In this document: positions 46,261-55,804 of the stretch, in pieces
How the letters are laid out: each line of letters opens with the position of its first letter
Position numbering within the stretch: position 1 is the stretch's first letter
NCBI GenBank assembly: GCA_903828535.1
Contig: CAIKMN010000003.1
Location: forward strand, 1-64,000
Origin: an uncultured Curvibacter sp.
GTDB lineage: Bacteria > Pseudomonadota > Gammaproteobacteria > Burkholderiales > Burkholderiaceae_C
Direction of reading: 5' to 3'
DNA: 64,000 nucleotides
Translations under genes and position numbers: made by a program
Notes under the pieces: generated by a model
Databases searched by the model: none
What the model was told of the DNA's origin: nothing
What the model saw: only the letters and a program-made list of their open reading frames with translations

Positions 46261-49200
46261 TCAAGATGTTGTTGTTTTGAGTGCGCGGCCTGCTGGCTTC
46301 GCTTGCCGGTCTTTGCGTTCTTGGCGAAGTTGCAATCGGCGGTGAATCGAGGCAAAAACGAGCGGCACAAAGAACAAAGTCGACAAGGTGGCGAACAACA
46401 AGCCGCCGATCGTGGCACGACCCAGAGGCGCATTTTGTTCGCCCCCTTCGCCCATACCCAAGGCCATGGGCAGCATGCCGATGATCATGGCCAATGCCGT
46501 CATCAGGACGGGTCGTAATCGGGTGGTACCCGCTTCAAGGGCGGCGGCCAAGGGCGGCTCGCCGGCCAGTAACCGTTCTCGCGCAAAGGACACCATCAAA
46601 ATGCTGTTCGCCGTGGCCACCCCCATGGTCATGATGGCCCCGGTGAGGGCCGGTACCGACAAGGAGGTGCCCGTTAAGAACAGCATCCATGCAATCCCGG
46701 CCAGAGCGGCCGGCAAGGCGGTGATGATGATGAAGGGGTCAACCCAAGATTGGAAGTTCACCACGATCAGCAGGTAGACCAAGACAATCGCTATCGCCAA
46801 ACCCACGCCCAATCCGGTGAAGGAGGTTTGCATGGTTTTAACTTGACCCATCATGTTCACGCTGGTGCCGCGGGGCAGTTGGTCGCGAATTTTGTCGATG
46901 GCTTTTTCAACCTCGACGGCCACCGAACCCAGGTCTTTGCCCGACACGCTGACGTAAATGTCGACCGCAGGTTGGATGTTGTAGCGCGAAGCCACCGCTT
47001 GCTCGCGGCTGGGGGTGATCGTCACCAAATTGCCTGCCACTTGGGGTGTGGCCGTGGCGTTGCTAACTGGGGTTTGCAGGAGTTTGTCAACCGAATCCAC
47101 TTCGTATTGTGGCGTTTGAACGGTGATGTTGTAAACGATGTCGTTGCTCGGGTTCAGCCAGAACGCTGGCGCTGTTTGGAAGCTGCCCGACAGCGACACC
47201 AACAGGCTTTGCGCCAGGTCTTGGGCGCTCAAGCCCACTTGCTGCAAGCGACTGCGGTCCATGGTCAGCTTCTTGGTGGGTTGATCCAACCGTTGCTGAA
47301 TGTGAACATCCACCGCGCCGTCGATTTTTTTCAGTTCACGCTGGAGCAAAGCCGCCAGACGGAAATTGTCTTCGACCTTGTTGCCAGTGAACTTGATGTC
47401 AATCGCGGCGGGTTGGCCAAAGTTCAAAATCTGCGTGATGATGTCGGCGGGTTGAAAGAAAATTTCAACCCCTGGGAATTGGCCGGGCAATTCGGCCCGC
47501 AACCGTTTGATGTAGTCGTCGGTGGGGCGGTGGCCATCATTCAAAGCGATTTGGATTTCACCATCCAACGTACCGATCACGCCTGAATTGCTGTAAGACA
47601 AGTTCAGGCCGCTGTAGGGCACGCCTAAGTTGTCGAGCACGGTGCCAATTTCTTCCTTGGGAATGGTTTGCCGAATCGCCGCTTCAATGCCATCGGCCAA
47701 GCGGGCGGTTTCTTCGATGCGGGTGCCCGTGGGGGCCCGGAAGTGAAGCCGGATCAAACCCGCATCAACGGTCGGGAAAAAGTCACGGCCCATGACCGCG
47801 TAAAGACCGCAAGAGGCCAAGCAAAACGCCAAGAAGCCCGCCATGTAGCGTCCGCGCCGGGGCAATAAGGCGCTCAAGATGACCATGTAGCCGCCGCGCA
47901 TGCGCTCAAAGCCGGCGTCAAAAGCCAAGTAAATGCGCTTGAAAAAAGACACCTTGGCCGTGGGCGCTGATCCATATTCGTGTCCCGACATCATCAATTT
48001 GAACATGGTCGGTACCAAGGTCCGGGACAATACATAAGAGGCGAGCATGGCAAAAATGACCGCCTCGGCCAAAGGCACAAACAGGTAGCGCGCCACGCCC
48101 GTCAAGAAGAACATGGGCACGAACACAATACAAATACAAAGCGTTGAAACCAGCGCAGGAATGGCAATTTCACCGGCGCCGCTCAGAATGGATTCTTCCA
48201 AGGGCTTGCCCAGCTGCATGTAACGCTCGATGTTCTCTATCGTGACCGTGGCATCGTCCACCAAGATGCCCACCGCCAAGGCCAAGCCGCCCAGCGTCAT
48301 CAGATTGATGGTTTCACCCAGCGCAAACATGATCAAAATCGACGACAAAACCGACAGCGGAATCGACACCGCGATGATGACCGTGCTGCGCCAATTGCCC
48401 AAAAACAACAAAATCATCAGGGCCGTTAAAGCCGCCGCAATCAGGGCTTCATGCAGGACGCCGTTGATGGCCGATTTCACAAACAAAGACTGGTCAAACA
48501 GCGGGGTGATGGTCAAGTCTGGAGGCAAGGTCTTGGCCGCTTCGGGCAACATTTCACGCAGGGTTTTGACGATGTCCAAGGTCGACGCCCCGCCATTTTT
48601 TAGAACCGAGATCAACACGCCGCGCTGGCCATTGGTGCGGGCGATGTTGGTTTGGGGTGTAAAGCCATCGCGCACATGGGCGATGTCACCCAAATAACGC
48701 GTGGCGCCGTTGATGGTTTTGACGGGGATGCGGTTCAGCTCCTCAATCGAGTTGGGCGAGCCGTTTAATTTCACGGTGAACTCGGTCCCGCCGATCTTGG
48801 TGGTGCCGGAGGGCAGCGTCAGGTTTTGGGCGTTGATGGCGGCCACGATGTCGCCGGGCGCCAAGCCATTGGCTTGCAAGGCTTGGGTGTTCAGATCGAC
48901 CGAAATAGTGCGGCTTTTGCCTCCATAGGGATAAGGCACCGCGGCCCCCGGAATGGTGATGAGACGTGGTCTCAAGAAGTTGACGGCGGTGTCAAACAAG
49001 GTGGATTCTGAAAGCGTCGAGCTCGACAAGCCCAACTGAATCACCGGGATGCTGGATGCCGAGTACTTGATGATGAAGGGCGGCACGGTGCCGGTGGGCA
49101 TTTGGCGCAGTACCGCTTGCTCCACCGCGGTCACTTGGGCCAATGCCGTTTGGATGTTGGCGTTGGGCTGGAAGAACACCTTGATGACCGAAACCCCCGA

Positions 49201-49458
49201 CAACGATTGAGACTCAATGTGCTCGATGTCGTTGACCGTGGTTGTCAACGCCCGCTCGTTGACTGAGGTGATGCGGGCGCCCATCTCTTGGGCCGACAAG
49301 CCGGTGTAGTTCCAGACAATGCTGATGACCGGAATGTTGATGTCCGGAAAAATGTCGGTCGCCATGCGCATCAGCGCCAAAGGGGAGGCGAGCAAGATAA
49401 GGATCGCCATCACCACAAAGGTATACGGCCGACGCAAGGCTATGTTGACGATCCACAT
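46261..49458 (-). CDS. RND efflux permease
   Basis: The 1,065-residue product is a HAE1-type or related RND pump. It has two repeats each of six membrane segments with a large periplasmic loop; GGLALAVGILVDDATVTIENIER carries the two proton-relay Asp in TM4. The start, WIVNIALRRPYTFVVMAILILLASPLALMRMATDIFPDINIPV, is typical. The substrate is unknown. The gene is first in the operon; a 15-bp near-palindrome upstream could be an operator, and no regulator gene adjoins it. Confidence 0.92.
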   Translation of the reverse strand: MWIVNIALRRPYTFVVMAILILLASPLALMRMATDIFPDINIPVISIVWNYTGLSAQEMGARITSVNERALTTTVNDIEHIESQSLSGVSVIKVFFQPNANIQTALAQVTAVEQAVLRQMPTGTVPPFIIKYSASSIPVIQLGLSSSTLSESTLFDTAVNFLRPRLITIPGAAVPYPYGGKSRTISVDLNTQALQANGLAPGDIVAAINAQNLTLPSGTTKIGGTEFTVKLNGSPNSIEELNRIPVKTINGATRYLGDIAHVRDGFTPQTNIARTNGQRGVLISVLKNGGASTLDIVKTLREMLPEAAKTLPPDLTITPLFDQSLFVKSAINGVLHEALIAAALTALMILLFLGNWRSTVIIAVSIPLSVLSSILIMFALGETINLMTLGGLALAVGILVDDATVTIENIERYMQLGKPLEESILSGAGEIAIPALVSTLCICIVFVPMFFLTGVARYLFVPLAEAVIFAMLASYVLSRTLVPTMFKLMMSGHEYGSAPTAKVSFFKRIYLAFDAGFERMRGGYMVILSALLPRRGRYMAGFLAFCLASCGLYAVMGRDFFPTVDAGLIRLHFRAPTGTRIEETARLADGIEAAIRQTIPKEEIGTVLDNLGVPYSGLNLSYSNSGVIGTLDGEIQIALNDGHRPTDDYIKRLRAELPGQFPGVEIFFQPADIITQILNFGQPAAIDIKFTGNKVEDNFRLAALLQRELKKIDGAVDVHIQQRLDQPTKKLTMDRSRLQQVGLSAQDLAQSLLVSLSGSFQTAPAFWLNPSNDIVYNITVQTPQYEVDSVDKLLQTPVSNATATPQVAGNLVTITPSREQAVASRYNIQPAVDIYVSVSGKDLGSVAVEVEKAIDKIRDQLPRGTSVNMMGQVKTMQTSFTGLGVGLAIAIVLVYLLIVVNFQSWVDPFIIITALPAALAGIAWMLFLTGTSLSVPALTGAIMTMGVATANSILMVSFARERLLAGEPPLAAALEAGTTRLRPVLMTALAMIIGMLPMALGMGEGGEQNAPLGRATIGGLLFATLSTLFFVPLVFASIHRRLQLRQERKDRQAKPAGRALKTTTS

Positions 49459-49479
49459 GGGCTCAATATCCGCTTCAAA

Positions 49480-49494
49480 GACAAATTAATTGTC
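49480..49494. promoter_or_regulatory. Possible operator upstream of the RND operon
   Basis: GACAAATTAATTGTC is a near-palindrome 22 bases upstream of the permease ATG. No regulator can be assigned; it may be chance in an AT-rich stretch. Confidence 0.3.
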
Positions 49495-49540
49495 CATTTT
49501 CAACCATTTTGTGGGTCGCTCAGGTGTCCGGGTTGGCCCC

Positions 49541-49570
49541 TTGGTGACCTTCCACCACGAAAGTCACCAA
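49541..49570 (-). terminator. Hairpin just past the M13 peptidase gene
   Basis: TTGGTGAC (49541-49548) and GTCACCAA (49563-49570) can pair around a 14-base loop. There is no T run, so intrinsic termination is uncertain. The right arm is part of a 9-bp tandem repeat (AAAGTCACC) that reaches into the last codons of the peptidase gene. Confidence 0.4.
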
Positions 49571-49572
49571 AG

Positions 49573-51681
49573 TCACCAAAGTCGGATGCGCTCGCCAGGG
49601 GCTTTGTACATGCCGTCGCCAGGCTGGGTGCCAAAGGTTTGATGGAATCCATCGTGGTTCACGGCGGCGCCGTTGGCCCGGAAAGGCTCGGGCGAGTGGG
49701 GGTCCGAGGTCAGGCGTTGCAGCAAGCGCTCATCGCGGCTCTTGGAGCGCCAGACTTGTGCCCAGCCATAAAAGAAGCGTTGCTCCCCCGTGAGCCCGTC
49801 AATCACGGGGGCGGGTTGGCCCTTCAAAGACCGCACATAGGCTTTGTAGGCGATTTGCAAGCCCGACAAGTCGGCAATGTTTTCACCCAAAGTCAGTTTG
49901 CCGTTGAGGTGGGTGCCAGGCAAGGGCACATAGGCTTCGTATTGATTCACCAGTTGGGTGGTGAGGGCTTCAAAGGCTTGGCGATCTTCGGGGGTCCACC
50001 AATTGTTCAAAGCGCCGGTGCCATCGAACTGGCTGCCTTGGTCGTCAAAGCCGTGGCTGATTTCGTGGCCGATCACCGCGCCAATGCCACCGTAATTGAC
50101 CGCATCGTCGGCTTGGCTGTTGAAGAAAGGGGGCTCCAAAATGGCGGCAGGGAACACAATTTCGTTGGCCGACGGGTTGTAATAGGCGTTCACCGTTTGG
50201 GGTGTCATGTGCCACTCGGTTCGGTCTACCGGCTGGCCTAACTTGGCCGTGGTGCGGTTCCACAGGAAGGTGGCAGCACGCATTTCATTGCCCGCCGCTT
50301 CACCGGCCACCACCTGCAGCGGGCTGTAGTCGCGCCAGTGATTCGGGTAGCCAATTTTGATGCTGTATTGCGACAACTTTTCTTGCGCTTTGGCCTTGGT
50401 GGCGGGCGTCATCCAAGACAATTTGTCAATCGATTCTTTGTAGGCGGCCATCAAGTTGGCCACCAGTGATTCCATGCGGGTCTTGGATGACGCAGGAAAG
50501 TAACGTTCCACATAAAGCTGTCCCACCGCTTCACCCAGAGCCCCGTTCAAAGCGGCCGTGGCTTTTTGCCAACGCGGACGTTCTTCTTTGGCGCCCGACA
50601 AGGCGGTGCCATGGAAGGCAAAACTGGCCTCGCGCACCGGCTTGGGCAGGACGCTCGACAAACCATCCAGGGCGCGCAGCTGCAAATAAAGTCGCCAGTC
50701 TGCCAAGGGCACCTCGGCGGTGAGTTTGGCGGTGCCGGCCACTTCACTGGGCTGTGAGACGGACAGCGTGTCGATGCCTTTGAGCTGCGCTGCCTTAAAG
50801 AAAAGCGACCAATCCAGCTCAGGGGCCAAGCCTTGCAGCTGCTTCACGGTCATGGGGTTGTAGGTTTTGACCGGATCGCGGTTATCGACTTTGTCCCAAT
50901 GGGCTTGGGCTATTTTGAACTCAAGGGCCATCACCCGCTGGGCGGCTTGCTTCGCGTTTTGCCCAGGTGCCAGGTGGGCCCACTCGATGAGTTGGGTCAA
51001 ATAGGTTTCATAGGCAGAGCGGGCTTTGGCGAAGCGCTCGTTGTCGGTGATCAGGTAGTAATCCCGGTCGGGCAGCCCCAAGCCGCCTTGCCACGTTTGC
51101 GTAAGATTCTCCAAGGGGTGTTTGGGGTCGGCCTCGACGCCCACGCCCACAGGCGTGTTGATGAGCAGCCCTTGCGCCTTGCCCAGAAATTCTGATAACG
51201 CAGCCCGGGTTTTGATGGCTTCAATTTCAGCCAGCAAGGGTTGAATGGGCGCGGCGCCAAGGGCGTCTATTTTGTCGGTGTCCAGGTAGCTGGCATAAAA
51301 CAGGCTCACTTTTTGGGCCATGGTCTGAGGGGTCTTGGCTTTGTCGCTGGACGCCTTGTCGGAAGGGGCTGTTTGGGTGGCCAATTCGTCCAGCAGGGTT
51401 TTAACCCGCAAATCCGACTGATCGCGCAATTGAATGAAGGTGCCGAAGGTTGATTTGTCAGCAGGGATTTCGGTGTTTTTCAGCCAGGTGCCATTCACAC
51501 TGTTGAACAAATTGTCCTGCACCCGAACGCTGGGGTCAGCGGCGTTGGCTTCAATGCCTGAGCTCACGACCGAGGCCGCCTGAACGGTCTGAAGGGGGGT
51601 GAGCCAAAGGCCGCTGCAAAGGCCGCTGGAAAGGCCGGCACTGACCAGAAGGCGAAAAATAAGGCGTTGCTGAAATCGCAT
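49573..51681 (-). CDS. M13 (neprilysin-like) metallopeptidase
   Basis: The 702-residue product begins with a signal peptide (LLVSAGLSSGLCSGLWLTPLQTVQA) and is expected in the periplasm. It has NAYYNPSANEIVFPAAIL, the zinc motif VIGHEISHGFDDQG and the third ligand in GENIADLSGLQ, all intact. The C-terminus ends APGERIRLW, close to the usual RVW of the family. It cleaves peptides on the amino side of hydrophobic residues in known relatives; its natural target here is unknown. Confidence 0.92.
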   Translation of the reverse strand: MRFQQRLIFRLLVSAGLSSGLCSGLWLTPLQTVQAASVVSSGIEANAADPSVRVQDNLFNSVNGTWLKNTEIPADKSTFGTFIQLRDQSDLRVKTLLDELATQTAPSDKASSDKAKTPQTMAQKVSLFYASYLDTDKIDALGAAPIQPLLAEIEAIKTRAALSEFLGKAQGLLINTPVGVGVEADPKHPLENLTQTWQGGLGLPDRDYYLITDNERFAKARSAYETYLTQLIEWAHLAPGQNAKQAAQRVMALEFKIAQAHWDKVDNRDPVKTYNPMTVKQLQGLAPELDWSLFFKAAQLKGIDTLSVSQPSEVAGTAKLTAEVPLADWRLYLQLRALDGLSSVLPKPVREASFAFHGTALSGAKEERPRWQKATAALNGALGEAVGQLYVERYFPASSKTRMESLVANLMAAYKESIDKLSWMTPATKAKAQEKLSQYSIKIGYPNHWRDYSPLQVVAGEAAGNEMRAATFLWNRTTAKLGQPVDRTEWHMTPQTVNAYYNPSANEIVFPAAILEPPFFNSQADDAVNYGGIGAVIGHEISHGFDDQGSQFDGTGALNNWWTPEDRQAFEALTTQLVNQYEAYVPLPGTHLNGKLTLGENIADLSGLQIAYKAYVRSLKGQPAPVIDGLTGEQRFFYGWAQVWRSKSRDERLLQRLTSDPHSPEPFRANGAAVNHDGFHQTFGTQPGDGMYKAPGERIRLW

Positions 51682-51777
51682 GTGTGGGCGTCCCCGTTAG
51701 AAGGCATAAAGCATAAATAATAGTGCACCCATGCGCAATTCGAGATTTTCATGCCCCTGTCACGCAAAGGTGATTAG

Positions 51778-52443
51778 ATGTTTTCAAACGGCCAGCCCAT
51801 GAAAAGAACAAGATCCCCCTCGGTGAACAGTCAAGTCAATCGCCACGCGCCGTGGCCTGAAACTATTGGGGACTTGCGCGCCGTTTTCTGGCGGGCTTTA
51901 CCGCTGGCTGTGTGGCGCCTGCTGTTGTTGAAGTCGCTGACGTTGCTGGCGTTGCTGGCGATGCTGACAGTGATGCCAACCCAAGCCGTTGCCCAAAATG
52001 GGCCTCAATGGGTGGCACAAAGCGCCGCGAAACCCCCTGCAACCCCAGCGGAAGTTTTGGGTTTCCATGAATTTTTTCAAACACCCATCGGACCCCGTGG
52101 CTTGGCATTGAGCGCCAAAACCCGATCCCTTCAAGATCAACGGGTCAGCCTGACGGGTTACCGCGTCAAAACCGATGTCCCCACGGTGGGTTGGTTCTTG
52201 TTGGCCCCTTTGCCCAATCAGGTCAGCCCAGAAGAAGACGGTGACGCCAACGACTTGCCTGCCAACACCGTGCTGGTGACATTGGCCCCCTTGCAAAAGG
52301 GGGAAAAGGGGGTGTCGGTTTCGCCCACGCCAATCCTTGGTGAATCAGAGCGAATGACTTTAAAAGGCCGCTTCCATTGGGGCGCCGAACGGGCACCCGA
52401 TGGACAAACGTATTGGTTTTCTTTGCAATTGAATGAACCCTGA
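51778..52443 (+). CDS. Exported protein of unknown function
   Basis: The 221-residue product is not recognised. It has a hydrophobic stretch near residues 38-70 (WRALPLAVWRLLLLKSLTLLALLAMLTVMPTQAVA) that looks like a signal peptide with a long charged N-region; translation may instead begin at the internal ATG of codon 8 (51799). The mature part has FHEFFQTPIGPRGLALSAKTRSLQDQRVSLTGYRV and LVTLAPLQKGEKGVSV. It lies 14 bases before the alkaline phosphatase gene and is probably co-transcribed. Confidence 0.65.
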   Translation: MFSNGQPMKRTRSPSVNSQVNRHAPWPETIGDLRAVFWRALPLAVWRLLLLKSLTLLALLAMLTVMPTQAVAQNGPQWVAQSAAKPPATPAEVLGFHEFFQTPIGPRGLALSAKTRSLQDQRVSLTGYRVKTDVPTVGWFLLAPLPNQVSPEEDGDANDLPANTVLVTLAPLQKGEKGVSVSPTPILGESERMTLKGRFHWGAERAPDGQTYWFSLQLNEP

Positions 52444-52457
52444 ATTGAGGATTGAAC

Positions 52458-54593
52458 ATGTCTTTGGCCTTCCCCCCCCTTTTAGTCAACCCCCGTTTTG
52501 AACTCAGCCAACTGACCCTTGGCGCGTTGCTGATGTGCGCCAGTGCAGCGTCCTGGGCAGCGCCCAGCGTCACGCGACTCACGCCGCCGAGCGAGTTGTT
52601 CAGCCAAGGTCAGGGGCACACCCAGGTCGGTATCAACTCGAGTGCCCCTGTCGTTGCGCGTTTCTTGCCGGGGCAAAAATTTGACTTGCAAGCGACCCTG
52701 GTTCCTGATTCAGCGCAAGGGCAGATCTCCGATGTTCGCTTCCTGCTCGACGGTCAACCCCTCAAAGCCCCTACCAGCCTGCGTTCTTGTGAGGAAGGTT
52801 GTTTGGCCTCTGTGCCAAAAAACGCCACGATTGCCACCCTGCGCGCTTTGCAAGTTGAAAAGCCGGGCGTCCACAATTTTTCAGTGACCGCTCAGCAAAA
52901 CGACAGTCAAACCGTCACCGCACAAGGCCAGTTTGAAGTGGTGGCTTGGCAGGCGGTTGAATTGGGCAAGTTGGGGAATTCCGCAAAAGCCAAGGTCAAA
53001 AACGTGATCATTTTGCTGGGCGACGGCATGGGCGCAGCCCATCGAACCGCTGCCCGCATTGTGTCGGGCGGTTATGCGCAAGGCAAAGCCAACCAGCCTT
53101 TGGCGATGGATTTGTTGCCCATCACCGGCATGGTGAAAACCTCTTCTCTGAATGCGTTGGTGACCGACTCCTCACCTGGGATGTCAAGCTATGTCACCGG
53201 CAACAAGCACAACAACAACGAAGAAGGCGTTTTTCCGGACGACACCATCGACCCCTTTGACAACCCCCGCATGGAATATTTGAGCGAATACCTGCACCGC
53301 ACCCAAGGCAAGTCGCTGGGCTTGGTGACCACCGCCGATGTTTTTGACGCGACGCCCGCAGCCAATGCCGTGCACACCAGCAACCGCGGTGCCGGCACCG
53401 GCATCGTCGACCAGTATTTGGACGACAGCGGCTTAACGGGTCTGTCGGTGTTGATGGGCGGGGGGCGCAAATGGTTCTTGCCCGCCAGTGTGCCTGGCTC
53501 GGCGCGCGCTTTGAGCAACGACTATGCCTTTGCCACCGAGGCGAATCCCGCTTTGGCCCACACCGCCAATTTGGTGAAAGCCTGGGGCATCTCGCCCGGT
53601 CAACGCGACCCCGAGCGCGATTTGATTGCCGACTTTGAGCGCGCAGGCTTTGTCTACGCACCCGACAAGACGACATTGGACGCGATCTCCGTTGACAAAA
53701 CAGACCGCCTGTTGGGCCTGTTTTCCTACGCCAACATGAACGTTGCGCTGGACAAAATCAATGGCCGACGCGCTAAAACGACCGTTACAGCAGGGACGTC
53801 TGTGGGGGGCGGTCAAAGCGGCGCCAGCATTGTCGAGGAGTTTGGCTTCCCCGATCAGCCCATGTTGGACGAAATGACCACCAAGGCCCTGGCTGTTTTG
53901 GAGAAAAATAAAAAAGGCTTTGTATTGATGGTGGAAGGGGCGTCGATCGACAAGCAAGCCCACAACATGGATACCGAGCGTTGGATTCTGGAAACCCTCG
54001 AATTTGACAAAGCGGTGGGCGTGGCCCGTGCCTACGCGCTGAAGCATCCCGACACTTTGGTCATCGTCACCGCCGACCATGAGACCGCAGGCGCGTCGTT
54101 GATTGGCGCCTCCAAAGTGACGGATCAAAAACTGCAAGAACTCATCCAAGCGGGCGGCACTGAGAACGTTCGCGACAAAGTCGTGGGCGTTTATGAACAA
54201 GCCAAATTCCCACGCTACCACTTCTCGGCCGATGGCTATCCACAGACAGAAGACATCGATTTTCGCATTTTGGTCGGTTACGGCGCCAACGCCGATCGCT
54301 ATGAAGATTGGCGCACGAACCCACAACCCATCACCGATCCTCAGCAGCCCTTTGCGAATCAAGCGCCCCAATCCACTTATCCCAGCAACCCGCTGAAGCG
54401 GGATGTGGCTGGGCGGTATCTGGTGACCGGTCAAGTGCCCGGCAACAGCGCCGTCCACACGGCCACCGATGTGCCCTTGTCGGCCATGGGGCGAGGCGCT
54501 TGGGCGTTTACCGGCGTGATGGACAACACCGATGTCTTCTTCAAAATTGGCCAAGCCGTTAGCAAGGGTGTGCCGGTGTTCAAAGACCGCTAA
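52458..54593 (+). CDS. Alkaline phosphatase family protein
   Basis: The 711-residue product resembles alkaline phosphatases (PF00245). After a signal peptide (LLMCASAASWAAP) there is an N-terminal beta-rich domain (about residues 30-175), then the catalytic domain with NVIILLGDGMG (metal-binding Asp), VTDSSPGMSSYVTG (nucleophile Ser in the DS motif) and VIVTADHETAGAS (metal ligands). It is longer than the E. coli enzyme because of the added N-terminal domain and loops. It would release phosphate from esters in the periplasm. The ATG at 52458 is chosen over a TTG two codons earlier. Confidence 0.88.
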   Translation: MSLAFPPLLVNPRFELSQLTLGALLMCASAASWAAPSVTRLTPPSELFSQGQGHTQVGINSSAPVVARFLPGQKFDLQATLVPDSAQGQISDVRFLLDGQPLKAPTSLRSCEEGCLASVPKNATIATLRALQVEKPGVHNFSVTAQQNDSQTVTAQGQFEVVAWQAVELGKLGNSAKAKVKNVIILLGDGMGAAHRTAARIVSGGYAQGKANQPLAMDLLPITGMVKTSSLNALVTDSSPGMSSYVTGNKHNNNEEGVFPDDTIDPFDNPRMEYLSEYLHRTQGKSLGLVTTADVFDATPAANAVHTSNRGAGTGIVDQYLDDSGLTGLSVLMGGGRKWFLPASVPGSARALSNDYAFATEANPALAHTANLVKAWGISPGQRDPERDLIADFERAGFVYAPDKTTLDAISVDKTDRLLGLFSYANMNVALDKINGRRAKTTVTAGTSVGGGQSGASIVEEFGFPDQPMLDEMTTKALAVLEKNKKGFVLMVEGASIDKQAHNMDTERWILETLEFDKAVGVARAYALKHPDTLVIVTADHETAGASLIGASKVTDQKLQELIQAGGTENVRDKVVGVYEQAKFPRYHFSADGYPQTEDIDFRILVGYGANADRYEDWRTNPQPITDPQQPFANQAPQSTYPSNPLKRDVAGRYLVTGQVPGNSAVHTATDVPLSAMGRGAWAFTGVMDNTDVFFKIGQAVSKGVPVFKDR

Positions 54594-54596
54594 CAG

Positions 54597-54620
54597 AAAG
54601 AAAGAAAGAAAGAAAGAAAG
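54597..54620. repeat. Six copies of AAAG between convergent genes
   Basis: AAAG is repeated six times right after the alkaline phosphatase stop and 14 bases before the stop of the convergent SDR gene. Tetranucleotide repeats are prone to length change; here they lie outside coding sequence. Confidence 0.95.
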
Positions 54621-54633
54621 AACCAGAACCCCC

Positions 54634-55338
54634 TTACCAGGGAATCGTTCCGTTCTCGCCGATGTAGGCCTTGTTGAGTCGCCCTTGGCGGCACAAGCGG
54701 GCGGCTTCGAGCACGATGGCCGCCCCTTGCTCTGGCGATTTGCCGTCGGCGCGGCCCATGGAGGTCCTCATCCAACCGGGTGAAGGCATGCAAATCTGGA
54801 TGCCCAGGGGCGTCAACACACGAGACCATTGCAAGCTGAGCATGTTGAGGGCTGCTTTAGAAGTGCAATAGCAAAGCGCGTCCATGTGTTGCACGGCATT
54901 GAGCGCCAACGAGCCATAGCCAGAGGAGACATTCACCACAGCCGGGTTTTGACCCAGTTGCAACCAAGGAAAGGCGGCTTGAATGACCGAATGTACCCCG
55001 CCGACGTTGACGGCGAGGGTGTCCATGAGGAGGGACTCAGGCTGGGTTTGGGGGTACTCATCACCCGACGGGTAAATGCCGGCGTTGTTGATCAGCAAGT
55101 CCAGTTTGTCATCTGCCAGCGCCACCACTTGCAGGGCTTTCTTGACTGAATCGGGCACCGTGACGTCCATTTCCACCACCGCCACTTCGCCGGGCAGGCG
55201 CTGAGCCAAAGCGCGTCCGGCCGCTGTGTCTCGACAGGCCATCCAAACTTTGAAGCCCTCTTGGGCCAATTGTTTGCACAGGGCCAAGCCCAAACCTCGG
55301 CTTCCGCCGGTTACCAGGGCATTTGATTGAGTCGTCAT
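54634..55338 (-). CDS. Short-chain dehydrogenase/reductase
   Basis: The 234-residue product is an SDR: ALVTGGSRGLGLALCKQL binds NAD(P), LLINNAGIY is conserved, Ser is in VVNVSSGYGS and the catalytic Tyr-Lys pair is in CYCTSKAALN. The substrate is unknown. It is convergent with the alkaline phosphatase gene, and its 340-bp upstream region holds two sets of tandem repeats. Confidence 0.88.
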   Translation of the reverse strand: MTTQSNALVTGGSRGLGLALCKQLAQEGFKVWMACRDTAAGRALAQRLPGEVAVVEMDVTVPDSVKKALQVVALADDKLDLLINNAGIYPSGDEYPQTQPESLLMDTLAVNVGGVHSVIQAAFPWLQLGQNPAVVNVSSGYGSLALNAVQHMDALCYCTSKAALNMLSLQWSRVLTPLGIQICMPSPGWMRTSMGRADGKSPEQGAAIVLEAARLCRQGRLNKAYIGENGTIPW

Positions 55339-55678
55339 CGGTCGATTCCTTTCGGTGGATTGCGTTGTTTAACGCTTTAACGCGCCCATGATGAGCGCAT
55401 GGGTGCGCGTACGCTGGATCCAAATGACTGATGGCGCTTTTCGATGCACCAAGCCGAGCCGCCGATTTAATAAGACGCGATAAACGTATTGCTCATAAGT
55501 AATCAGGACACCCGTTCAGGACATCAGTCCATGACATCGGTCCATGACATCGGTCGGTCCGTTTTTCCGTTTTGTGATAGCCGCTCGACCCCGCATTGCC
55601 TTAACGATTGCCTTACCCATTGCCTTAACGGCAGGCCAAGCCTTTGAGTGGGGGTTGGTTTTGAGCGTTTTTGTTGAA
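55339..55678. other. Non-coding 340 bp with two sets of tandem repeats
   Basis: No supported gene lies here. It contains an imperfect hairpin (CGCGCCCATG...CATGGGTGCGCG, about 55380-55409), three 13-bp units (55515-55553, two of them perfect TCCATGACATCGG) and three 12-bp units (55595-55630, ATTGCCTTAACG twice). It must hold the SDR promoter and the 3' end of the tRNA-Ser transcript, but I see no strong promoter or T-run terminator. Confidence 0.7.
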
Positions 55679-55768
55679 TGGCGGAAGCGGTGAGATTCGA
55701 ACTCACGGACGTCGTAAAACGTCGCCGGTTTTCAAGACCGGTGCATTCAACCGCTCTGCCACGCTTCC
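55679..55768 (-). tRNA. tRNA-Ser(UGA)
   Basis: The 90-base gene reads GGAAGCG at the 5' end pairing with CGCTTCC at the 3' end, then G and an encoded CCA. The anticodon loop CTTGAAA gives UGA. A long variable arm, GCGACGTTTTACGACGTC, and the T-loop GTTCGAATC fit serine tRNAs. Confidence 0.95.
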
Positions 55769-55804
55769 TTGGGTCGGCATTGTAGCCGCTGGCGTGCTGC
55801 GTTT

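Noticed and set aside
53433-54554. 373-codon open frame opposite the alkaline phosphatase
   Set aside because: Antisense to a clear catalytic domain; no family resemblance.
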